Positions 10,301-18,800 of a stretch of 64,000 bases of DNA are shown here, piece by piece (within the stretch, counting starts at the first letter, position 1; each line of letters starts with the position of its first letter). The position numbers and the translations under genes were made by a program. The DNA lies in the NCBI GenBank assembly GCA_963840565.1, contig CAWIZH010000004.1, forward strand, positions 264,613 through 328,612. The letters are read 5' to 3'. The stretch is from VRUE01 sp963840565 (lineage in GTDB: Bacteria; Actinomycetota; Thermoleophilia; Solirubrobacterales; 70-9). The notes under the pieces were generated by a model. The model did no database searches. It was not told the DNA's origin and saw only the letters and a program-made list of their open reading frames with translations.

Positions 10301-13300
10301 TTGATCTTTCCGGAAACCAGGACACGACGCCAGCCGAACGCAGCTTCACGGTCGTCGAACCACCGCAGACGACGATCACTTCTCCCCAGCCGAGCTTCAC
10401 GAGCAACGAAGAACCACCGATCACGTTCAGCTCGAGCAAAGCCGGTTCAACCTTCAAATGCTCGCTCGACGGGGCCGCCTACAGCACATGCACATCGCCG
10501 TATGTAATGCCGACGAACCTCAACAAAGCGACTTGGCACACGTTCCTGGTCAAGGCTACGGACAAAGAAGCCAACACCGACCCAACGCCCGCGGAATGGA
10601 AGTTCAACCTGGGCATCTACGGGCCGGCGCCCGCGACGAGCAAGCTCGTCTACCCCGAAGACGGTCAGAAGACCGCCAGCTACTACACGCTGAAAGCGGA
10701 ATGGGGCAGCGCGCCAGAAGGCGGGGGCGTCACCGGCGTCAGCTTCCAGATGGAGCTTCCCGGCTGGGACGTATTCAAAGCCGTTCCCACCGAATGTGTG
10801 ATCGACGGCCAGGGGAAACATGTGTCTTGGCCGCTTTCCGTGGCAAGCAACCCGGGGCACACCGAACCGGTCTTCCTCGGAGTCAAAGGCTGCGCGCCCT
10901 TTGAGGAAGCCGGCTACCCCGAAAAGGAAATCAAGTTCCGTGCCGCTTTCGACGGAGGTTCGAAAGCTGCCGGGGCAAGTGAGCCCGTCCCCACCGAATT
11001 TGTCCACAAGTACAACACGAGCCGTGTTGGCGACGCCACCGAAACGGTCGGCCCTGTCTCGGTCGACCTCATCACCGGAGGTTTCACACTCAGCCGCACA
11101 GATGTCTCGATTCCGGTGCCAGGCACCGAAGCGAACCTCGAATTCACACGCTCCTACGATTCCACTATCGAGAACAATCTTGCGGGCTACTCGACCGTCC
11201 TCGGGGGCTGGTGGCAGCCCGCGACGCCGGTGGAATCCGAATACGAAGGCGAAGCCTGGCGCAGGCTGAAGGAAGAAGTCATCCCCTACAGGCCACCGGT
11301 CTTCGAAAAGGAATGCTGGGACGAAGAAGGCGAAACGGTGAGCTGCGGCGCCGGATGCAACCCCGAATTCTGCGAAGAATGGGAAGCAGAAGAAGCGCAG
11401 CCTGAAGAACGCTGGATGGAACTCACCGACAACGAAGGTGGAGGAATCACCTTCGAAATCAGCGGCGAAAACTATGTTTCACCGGACTACGCTGCGGAAT
11501 TGAAGCTAAAAAGAGAAGACTCCGAACACATCGTGCTCAGTACGTCCGACGGAACGCACACGATCTTCACCAAGACCAATGGCCAAGAATACCTGCCCAA
11601 GGAAGTCTCCTTCCAGGCTACTCCGACAGCCGCCAGGATGATCTATGAAACCACCTCGCACTCTTGGGAAAAACTGAAGCTGGTCCGCGAGATAGCCCCG
11701 TCGCAGTCAGGGGTTACCTGTGGTGATTTCACCTCTATTGAATCCGAAGGCTGCCGCACCCTCAAATTCGAATACGAACCCTACAACCACTGGGTGGAAT
11801 GGGGCTCTTATGGCGAATTGCACGTTGCTCTGGCCTCCATTCGCTATTACAACGCAAGTGGCCTGCCCGCGACGTCGCAGAAGGTCGCCGAATACTACTA
11901 CGGTCACGAAATGGAATTGACGGAAGAGTGGGACCCGAGGCTGCCGAAAGTGAGGGAGACCTACACCTACCACAGTCCTGGCTGGAACAATAAGATCACC
12001 GCTATCACTCCTCCCGGCGAAGAACCGTGGAAATTTGACTATTACTTCCGACTGAACGAAATCGGCGAATGGGAAGCCCCGCTCAAGAGCGTCAGCCGTG
12101 CGAGCCTGGTCGAAGGCGAACCGACGGCGACCACGACGGTGGCGTATGGGGTGCCAGTCTCCGGAGAAGGCGCTCCGTATGACCTGAGCGCGAGCGCCGT
12201 CGCCAAATGGGGGCAGTTGGACTACCCGGTCGACGCAACGGCGATCTTCCCGCCGACCGAGGTGCCAGGAGAAGAACCGAGCGACTACGACCAGGCCGTG
12301 GTCCACTACATGGATCCCGACGGCAACCAGGTGAACACCGCATCCCCGGCTCCGCCGGGAGTCGAAGGCGATGTGATCACGACCTCGGAAGTCGATGCGC
12401 GTGGCAATCTCGTGCGCTCGCTTGGTGCCCGCGCCCGCCTGGAAGCGCTCGCCGCCGGAGATCCGGTCGCCCGTTCCCACGAGCTCGATTCTCACTCGAT
12501 TTACAGCAGTGACGGCACCCGCGAACTCGAATCATGGGGCCCGTTGCATCAGGTGCGCCTCAAGAACGGCGAAACGGTCGAAGCTCGGACGCATACGAAG
12601 ACTGAATACGACAAAGGCGCTCCGGAATTGAAAGAAGGCGAAGTTGCGCCGAACCTCCCGACGAGGGAAGAAGAAGGCGCGGCGATTCCAGGCCAGGAAA
12701 AAGACAAAGACGTCAGCGTCTCCGAAACCCACTACGAATGGAAACTCCGCCTGCCGGCGGAAACCATCACCGACCCCGAAGGATTGAACCTGATCACCAA
12801 GATCGCCTATAGCTCCGCTGGGCAGGTCAAAGAAGAAAGCCAGCCCTCCGATACAAAAGGGGAAAAGGCGGGCACCGCCAAGACCGTGTTCTACACGGCG
12901 GGAGCCAACTCCGAAAACGAAGCCTGCGGGAACAAGAAAGCTTGGGCGGGGCTGCCTTGCTTGACCCGCCCGGCCGCCGAACCGAGTCCGGCCGAAGCAA
13001 ATCCGAAGATGCCCTGGACATGGCTCACCAAGTACACCAACCTTGACGAGCTCGAAGAATCCCAGCAGAAGACCAACGGAGCGTTGGTGCACGCGACCAC
13101 GATGACGTACGACTCCATGGGGCGCGTGAAAACGACCCAGGAAACCGGCGAAGGTACGGCGCTTCCGCCGGTCGAAACGCTCTATGACGACGAAAGCACC
13201 GGCCGGCCTTACAGCACTCGTTTCCAAAGTGAATTGAGCACCTCTCAACAGCTCGCCGGTTTGCCGACGGTCAACCCCTTCAATGGGACGGTTACGCCGT

Positions 13301-15600
13301 CGATCGTCAACTTCGAAACGGACTGGTCAAAGCTCGGCTGGGCGGTCGGCAAGGGGACGGATCTCGCCGTCGGCTGGATGACGCAAACCAGTTTCGAAAG
13401 CGGCGCCGACGGTGCCTACTGGCAGCCGGCCCTCAGCGACACCGGGGCTGGATCGGGCGCGATCGCCAAGGTGTCTGGCGCCTCTCCAACGACCAATTCC
13501 TACAATTCGCTGTGGCTGGACCTGCAGAGCCCAGGCGGAACGAAAGAAGGCTACGAACTGCGCCTTACGCACCTGTCGGCCAGCTCGGACAAGGTCGAGC
13601 TGGCGAAGTGGGCAGGCGGCACCCGGACGGTTCTCACCTCTAAAGAAAGCTACGCTTTCTCGACCGGGGACTTCGCGCTTGTCGACAGGGGCAAAGTCGT
13701 TTCTGCGTGGCTCGATTCCGGCTCGGGGCTCAAAGAAGTCCTCAGCGCCGAAGACTCGTCTTTCGGCAGTGGCAAGGCCGGTATCGAAGGGCGTGGCAAC
13801 GCCCGCGTTTTGACGAACTTCAGAGCCGGCTCGTTCAGCTCCCTGTCCGGGGCGGTCACGACTACCTTCGACAAACTCGGCAGGCCAATCGCCTACGAAG
13901 ATGCCGACGGAAACAAATCGGGCGTCGGTTACGACCTGCTCGGCCGGCCGTTCATCGTGACTGACGGCAAGGGCTATCAGCAGATGAAATACGACGAAGA
14001 CTCCGGCATGGCGACGGAAATGACCGACTCGGCCGCCGGCGCCTTCAAAGCCGCCTATAACGCCGATGGGCAGATGATCGAACAGCTACTTCCGAACGGA
14101 CTCGCACAGAAGGCGAAATACGACACAGCCGGAACGGCGGTCGGGCTTGAATACGTGAAGACCACTAACTGCTCGACGGGCTGCACCTGGCTCGAATTCC
14201 ACCGCAAAGATTCAATCGCAGGCCAGGTGTTGAGCGAAGAAGGTAGCTTCGGCACCCACGAATACAGCTATGACCAGGCAGGCCGTCTCGCTCTCGCCAA
14301 GGAAACTCCAATCGCAGGAGGCTGCACCACCCACGCCTATGGCTTCGACAAAGATTCCAACCGCCTCTCCAAGATCGTCCGCAAACCCAAAGAAGGCGGC
14401 GGTTGCGACACCGAATCCAAAGGCGAAGAACAGACATACAGCTATGACTCCGCGGATCGCCTGATCGGGGACGGGACGATCTGGAACAAGGTCGAATACG
14501 ACAACCTGGGCCGGGTCACCGGCCTTCCCGCGCCGTATTCGGGCGGCGGAAAGCTGATCACCGGCTACTTCGTAAGCAATCTGACTCATTCCCAGACCCA
14601 GGACGGCAAAACCAACACCTACGATCTGGATCCCGCGCTGAGGGAGCGCAAGCGGGTCAGCGCCAGCGGCTCGGAAACGGGCACCTCGATCTACCACTAC
14701 GCCGGCGGATCTGATGCACCTGCCTGGACCCAGGAAGGCAGCGCCTGGACCCGCTCGATCGGGGCACTGGGTGGCTCGCTGGGGGCTCTGCAGAAGAGCA
14801 ACGGCGAAGTCACGCTGCAGATAGCCGACATGCACGGCGACACGGTCGCGACTGCCGCGCTGAGCCCGTCCGAAACCAAACTCCTCGGCACCCAACGCTT
14901 CGACGAGTTCGGTAAGCCGCTGCAGTCGGGGCCGCTAACGGGGGGAAATGCGGAATACGGCTGGCTGGGAGCCAGTGGCAGGCGCACTCAGCTTCCCTCG
15001 GGTGTGATCCAGATGGGCGTGCGCAGCTACGTTCCGGCGCTTGGCCGCTTCCTCAGTCCCGATCCTGTCAAGGGCGGCTCGGCAAACGCCTATGACTACG
15101 CCAACCAGGACCCGGTCAACAACTTCGATTTCACCGGAGAAGCGGCGTCATGTACGAAGGAACGTGGCCGTTGCAAGGGGCACGCGGTCCATTCGAAGGC
15201 CGAACGCAGAATCGAACACAGAACCCGCCGCATTGAACGCGAACACGGCTTTAAGGTCGGAGTGGTGGGAGGGTGCCACGGTCGCGGCAGCTGCTACCAC
15301 TTCACACCCAAGGGCCTGGGGAATGCCCTCGGCATCGTCAAGGCGCTGCATACCGCCATCATTAACACCAGCCCGACCGCCAGATTGATCAATGAAGCGG
15401 TCAGGGGATACATTGAAAAGATCGGCGGAGTGACCGGAAATCTGCGCACGAAGATCTGGAGCTGCGCAGATGAAGCCAACTCAGCACGCGAGCTAGCGGC
15501 TTCGGTGATGGTGAGGCACCCCGAGGCCATGTCCTGGGAGGCGGGGGGCGGGTATGGCTTGATGCTTGCTAGCTGCGCCAAGGGATTCGTTGAGGGCTGA
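7357..15600 (+). CDS. Very large secreted RHS/YD-repeat protein with lectin-like modules
   Basis: 2747 residues with a signal peptide (MTKGSCRSVLLGVLFACSFL...) and an ATG directly after a CGGGGGAGAGA Shine-Dalgarno. Laminin-G/ConA-like modules start near residues 50, 255, 455 and 735; a fifth lies inside the RHS region near residue 1988. Three Ig-like segments of the type FECSIDGGAY...HTFRVRAVD lie at about 625-1090. From about residue 1220 (GGFTLSRTDVSIPVPG) the protein becomes an RHS/YD core with repeats such as TTFDKLGRPIAYEDADG. It ends in the RHS-associated core signature LGRFLSPDPVKGG...NQDPVNNFDFTG. The last about 150 residues, rich in Lys/Arg/His then hydrophobic, resemble no toxin I recognise. 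RHS proteins encapsulate and deliver C-terminal effectors; no immunity gene is evident next door. Confidence 0.92.
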   Translation: MTKGSCRSVLLGVLFACSFLGVAVAPAVAGTASEVEALPTLDALNRAENPLSNSGKWSALFWDNSSSGHNTGQDLAAGWGPYDGYSTVNGAYWNSSTFSDQSGDAASVTMQTAPGSLNHYVGLWLNMGAPGSAKSGYQLRWILNSGGTYTVKLSKWTSGSEAVLATNASVSIPAGTTMAISDSGATVAAWKGTGGTLTALFSASDSTYSSGYAGIEGSGNASRSTNFKAGSMMATKIANLPVSDPLNRSEETLSYNGRWAALNWAEGTRKPGQDTTEGWSSYDAYPKVNGAYWFQGTLSDSSGWDAASLTMQKASGTLNHYTALWLDMSSPGSTKSGYELRLRTNNDGVTYALILEKWVSGTKTELTWENVNAPAGTTLALVDEGTKVSAWMGTGGTLAKVLSATDSTYGSGYAGIEGSGTIRSTNFRIGTALSSKIANLPVSDQLNRNEATLSNGGKWTALNWAEGTHKPGQDTTEGWTSYDAYPTANGAYWNQGTLSDSLGWDAATATLQKASGTLNHYAALWLNMPSPTTAKSGYELRLRTNNDGVTYALILEKWVSGTKTELEWAYVNTSPGQSISLVDEGSTVSAWQGSVKVLSVADSTYSSGYAGMEGSGTIRSTNFKAGSAATSTDAPDTSIAAGSSAGLVPPNVAFSFTSNETGSTFECSIDGGAYSGCSSPKSYQGLSEGTHTFGVRAVSAAGTDQTPAERSVQVLTAEKTIKGTPLRDNLNRQELPLSSGKWSKLNWTTGIGGAWSSEGSYGYVSNCGGCNVGAYWNPKTFDDATGAVIVGGSVNSAAAYEGERLALWLDMPNPGSVKSGYEARFEASVSNYKYELSKWVSGARTVLGSYSTGSIAQPGSTIFLTKTGGNLTLWSGTAGSYSQVLQANDSTYSSGYAGMEQNGSYPSINNFRAGQIDIQAPDTSISSGPSGKVFPDVTFAFTATEEATFECSMDGGAYATCPTPKEYHGLATGSHTFRVRAVDLSGNQDTTPAERSFTVVEPPQTTITSPQPSFTSNEEPPITFSSSKAGSTFKCSLDGAAYSTCTSPYVMPTNLNKATWHTFLVKATDKEANTDPTPAEWKFNLGIYGPAPATSKLVYPEDGQKTASYYTLKAEWGSAPEGGGVTGVSFQMELPGWDVFKAVPTECVIDGQGKHVSWPLSVASNPGHTEPVFLGVKGCAPFEEAGYPEKEIKFRAAFDGGSKAAGASEPVPTEFVHKYNTSRVGDATETVGPVSVDLITGGFTLSRTDVSIPVPGTEANLEFTRSYDSTIENNLAGYSTVLGGWWQPATPVESEYEGEAWRRLKEEVIPYRPPVFEKECWDEEGETVSCGAGCNPEFCEEWEAEEAQPEERWMELTDNEGGGITFEISGENYVSPDYAAELKLKREDSEHIVLSTSDGTHTIFTKTNGQEYLPKEVSFQATPTAARMIYETTSHSWEKLKLVREIAPSQSGVTCGDFTSIESEGCRTLKFEYEPYNHWVEWGSYGELHVALASIRYYNASGLPATSQKVAEYYYGHEMELTEEWDPRLPKVRETYTYHSPGWNNKITAITPPGEEPWKFDYYFRLNEIGEWEAPLKSVSRASLVEGEPTATTTVAYGVPVSGEGAPYDLSASAVAKWGQLDYPVDATAIFPPTEVPGEEPSDYDQAVVHYMDPDGNQVNTASPAPPGVEGDVITTSEVDARGNLVRSLGARARLEALAAGDPVARSHELDSHSIYSSDGTRELESWGPLHQVRLKNGETVEARTHTKTEYDKGAPELKEGEVAPNLPTREEEGAAIPGQEKDKDVSVSETHYEWKLRLPAETITDPEGLNLITKIAYSSAGQVKEESQPSDTKGEKAGTAKTVFYTAGANSENEACGNKKAWAGLPCLTRPAAEPSPAEANPKMPWTWLTKYTNLDELEESQQKTNGALVHATTMTYDSMGRVKTTQETGEGTALPPVETLYDDESTGRPYSTRFQSELSTSQQLAGLPTVNPFNGTVTPSIVNFETDWSKLGWAVGKGTDLAVGWMTQTSFESGADGAYWQPALSDTGAGSGAIAKVSGASPTTNSYNSLWLDLQSPGGTKEGYELRLTHLSASSDKVELAKWAGGTRTVLTSKESYAFSTGDFALVDRGKVVSAWLDSGSGLKEVLSAEDSSFGSGKAGIEGRGNARVLTNFRAGSFSSLSGAVTTTFDKLGRPIAYEDADGNKSGVGYDLLGRPFIVTDGKGYQQMKYDEDSGMATEMTDSAAGAFKAAYNADGQMIEQLLPNGLAQKAKYDTAGTAVGLEYVKTTNCSTGCTWLEFHRKDSIAGQVLSEEGSFGTHEYSYDQAGRLALAKETPIAGGCTTHAYGFDKDSNRLSKIVRKPKEGGGCDTESKGEEQTYSYDSADRLIGDGTIWNKVEYDNLGRVTGLPAPYSGGGKLITGYFVSNLTHSQTQDGKTNTYDLDPALRERKRVSASGSETGTSIYHYAGGSDAPAWTQEGSAWTRSIGALGGSLGALQKSNGEVTLQIADMHGDTVATAALSPSETKLLGTQRFDEFGKPLQSGPLTGGNAEYGWLGASGRRTQLPSGVIQMGVRSYVPALGRFLSPDPVKGGSANAYDYANQDPVNNFDFTGEAASCTKERGRCKGHAVHSKAERRIEHRTRRIEREHGFKVGVVGGCHGRGSCYHFTPKGLGNALGIVKALHTAIINTSPTARLINEAVRGYIEKIGGVTGNLRTKIWSCADEANSARELAASVMVRHPEAMSWEAGGGYGLMLASCAKGFVEG

Positions 15601-15656
15601 GGCGGGAGTTCTTGGTGGCGTGGCCGTCGCTGGCGATGTCACAGGGGCGTCCGCGT

Positions 15657-15683
15657 AGGAGGCCGCCTTTTTGCGGCTCTCCT
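15657..15683 (+). terminator. Terminator-like hairpin after the RHS gene
   Basis: AGGAG-GCCGC pairs with GCGGC-T-CTCCT (one bulged T) around a CTTTTT loop, 57 bp past the RHS stop codon. No U-run follows the stem, so efficiency is uncertain. Confidence 0.5.
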
Positions 15684-15774
15684 GAAGTTTCCGTTTCTGG
15701 GTGGGTTGTGCTGGACCCCGTTCATCGATCCACGCGCTTTTTTCGCTATTTGCAGGAAAACGCAAATTAGCGCC

Positions 15775-15800
15775 ATAGGGCGGTCCGGTCGCCCTATAAT
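15775..15800 (+). promoter_or_regulatory. Putative gltB promoter with overlapping operator-like inverted repeat
   Basis: A perfect TATAAT lies at 15795-15800. It is overlapped by a perfect 8-bp inverted repeat, ATAGGGCG (15775-15782) and CGCCCTAT (15790-15797), with a 7-nt spacer. A second small inverted repeat, ATTTGC...GCAAAT, lies at about 15748-15767. No good TTGACA-type -35 is seen 17 bp upstream. The arrangement suggests repression or activation at the -10 of gltB; no known GlnR-type box could be recognised. Confidence 0.45.
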
Positions 15801-15863
15801 CCGCCGACCCGTCAACCCGTCGCGCGCCCGCTCGAAGAAGGCGTGGAAACCGGGAGGTCAGCT

Positions 15864-18800
15864 GTGTCCGAACGTCCAGTCCGTTATTCGCCTGAGCGCG
15901 CCTACCGGCCGCTTGTCTCGCCGCCCAGCGTCGAGGACAAGGATGCCTGCGCGATCTATGCCTCCGTCCGCAAGGACGCGACGCCCAGCCATGCCCCGAT
16001 CGCGCTGGCGATCCCGGCCCTGCAGAAAATGCTCCACCGGGCCGGCAACGTCGACGGCGAGGGCGATGGCTGCGGGCTGCTGCTCGACCTGCCGCGCAAG
16101 ATCTGGGCCGAGGAGGTCCGCTCCGATGGGCACGATCCGTCGCTCACGCTCGATGACGCCTTCGCCGTCGCCCACATCTTCGTCGAGCGCTCGCAGGACC
16201 TGGAGCGGATCCAGCATGACGCCCGCGAGCTGCTCGGCAACGGCGGCTTCCGCATCCTCGCCGAGCGGATCGGCGTCGTCGACTCTCCCGCCCTCGGCCC
16301 GACCGCGCGTGAGGAGGAGCCGCACTTCTGGCAGATCGCCGGCCTCGTCGCCGACGCCTCGCGCCGCGACCGCGTCCTCTTCGACCTGCTGATCGAGCTC
16401 GAGCAGCGGCTCGACGTCCACGTCCCCTCCTTCTCGGCGACGACCTGCGTCTACAAGGTGATGGGCGCGCCGAAGATCCTCGGCGAGTACTACCCCGACC
16501 TGCGCGACGAGCGCTTCGAGACGATCGGCAGCTTCGGTCACAACCGCTACTCGACCAACACCTGGCCCTCCTTCAAGCGCGTCCAGCCCTTCTCGGTGCT
16601 CGGCCACAACGGCGAGATCAACACGATCTCCCAGCTGCGCCAGGAGGCGAAAATGCTCGGGGTGCCGATCCATGCCGGCGGCTCGGACTCCCAGGACCTC
16701 AACCGCACGATCGACACCTTGGTCAGCCGCGACGGCCTCAGCCTCGCCGAGGCGATGGAGATGGTGGTGCCGCCGATCGTCGAAGAGATCCGCCGCATGC
16801 CGGCGGAGCTGCACCGCTTCTACATGTACCTGCACCAGGCGATGGGTCCGTTCGCCCAGGGCCCGGTGGCGCTGATCGCCCGTCACTCCGGCGAATGCGT
16901 CTTCTCCTCCGACGCGCTCGGGCTGCGGCCGCTCTGGCAGGTCGAGACCACCGATGACTACGTCTTCAGCTCCGAGCCGGGCGTGGTCCCGGTCAACGCG
17001 ATGGTTTCCGAGCCCAAGCCGCTCGCCCCCGGCGAGAAGGCGCTGGTGACGATCGACCGCGAGCGCAAGCGCTCGACCCTGCACCCTCACGACGCGATGC
17101 TGCGGATCGTCCGCGAGAGCTGGCTGCGCCGCAACGGCGCCGAGGATGCCGCCGCCTACGACCGCGCCCTGGAGACCGGCGGCCCGCTCGAGGGCGAGGA
17201 GGTGCCGGGCTACTCCGACGCCGGGCCAGAGGAGCCGGTCAAGGTCACCGACCGCGTCCTCGCCGGCTTCGGCTGGCAGCGCGACGACGTAAAACTGGTT
17301 CAGCAGATGGCCTCCAACGGCCAGGAGCCGGTCGGCTCGCTGGGCTACGACGGGCCGCTCGCCGCGCTTTCTCCCGAGCGCCAGAACCTCGCCGACTACT
17401 TCAAGGAGACGGTCGCCGTCGTCACCAACCCGGCAATCGACCGCGAACGTGAGATGGAGCACTTCTCCACCCGCACGATCTTCGGCCGCCGTCCCTCGAT
17501 CAGCGCCGCCGGTGAGGACACCGGCACGGTCGAGACCGCCTTCCCGGTGATCCTCGGCGGCCACCACGGCCTCGCGCCGCTCTCCGACAAGGCCTACCGC
17601 AAGATCGCCCGCGAGCACCGCACCTACCTGCTCGAGGACCTCTGGGAGGAGTTCCGCGGTCGCGCCGACGTCGTCGACATCTCGTTGCTCGAGTCCGAGA
17701 CGACGCGCGGCGCGGTCGAGCGGATCAAGCAGGAGGCGGTGAAGAAAGTCCGCAACGGCGCCGAGCTGCTGGTGCTCACCGACCGCACTGTCTATGACGC
17801 CGACCGCCGCTACCTCGACCCGCACCTGGCGGTCTCCGCCGTCGACCAGGCTCTGAAGAGCTTCAAGGTCGAGCCGGGCGAGGAGAACCTGCGCCGCCGC
17901 TGCGGCATCGTCCTGCGCTCGGCGGCGATCCGCAACGTCCACGACACGATGCTCGCCCTCGGCCTCGGCGCCAACGGCGTCTGCCCGTACACGATGGTCG
18001 AAGTTGTCTGCGTCGAGGACTACGAGAGCAACGTCTCCAACCTCTGCGACGCGCTCGAGAAGGGGATCGAGAAAGTGATCTCGACGATCGGGATCCACGA
18101 GGTGCGCGGCTACGCCCGCCAGTTCTCCTCGATCGGGGTCAAGCCCGAGCTGGCCGAGATCTTCCTCACCGAGGCCTTCGCCGCCTCGGAGTCCGGCGGC
18201 GTCGGCTTCACCGCGCTCGACGCTGACACCAATGAGCGCGCCCGCATCCTCGCCGGCGACGAAGAGTCGAAACCGGCGAAGACCTTCCGCTTCTACCCCA
18301 AGGTCTACAAGGCGGCGATCGCCACCGCCAACGGCTCCGGCAGCTACGAGGAGTACTCGGAGAAGGTGCGCGACCTCGAGCAGCAGAGCCCGATCTCGAT
18401 GCGCCACATCATGGGCCTGAAGGGCGACCGGGAGCCGATTGCCGACCCGTCGGTCGTCGACGCCGGCGTCGGCCGCCACGACTACCCGGTGGTGATCTCC
18501 TCGATGAGCTTCGGCTCGCAGTCCGAGCCGGCCTTTCGCGCCTACGCCGAGGCGGCGAAGTCGATCAACGTCCTCTGCGTCAACGGCGAGGGTGGCGAGA
18601 TCCGCGACATGTACGGCAACTACCGCAAGTGGCGTGGCCAGCAGGTCGCCTCGGGGCGCTTCGGCGTCTCGGCGGAGATGCTCAACTCCTCCTACCTGGC
18701 CGAGATCAAGATCGGCCAGGGCGCCAAGCCCGGCGAGGGCGGCCACCTGCCCGGCAAGAAGGTCTCCGAGAAGGTCGCCGCCGCGCGTAACGCGGCCCCC

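Noticed and set aside
15843..15863. Upstream GTG as gltB start
   Set aside because: It lies before the GGGAGG Shine-Dalgarno; GTG 15864 has correct spacing and gives a typical propeptide length.
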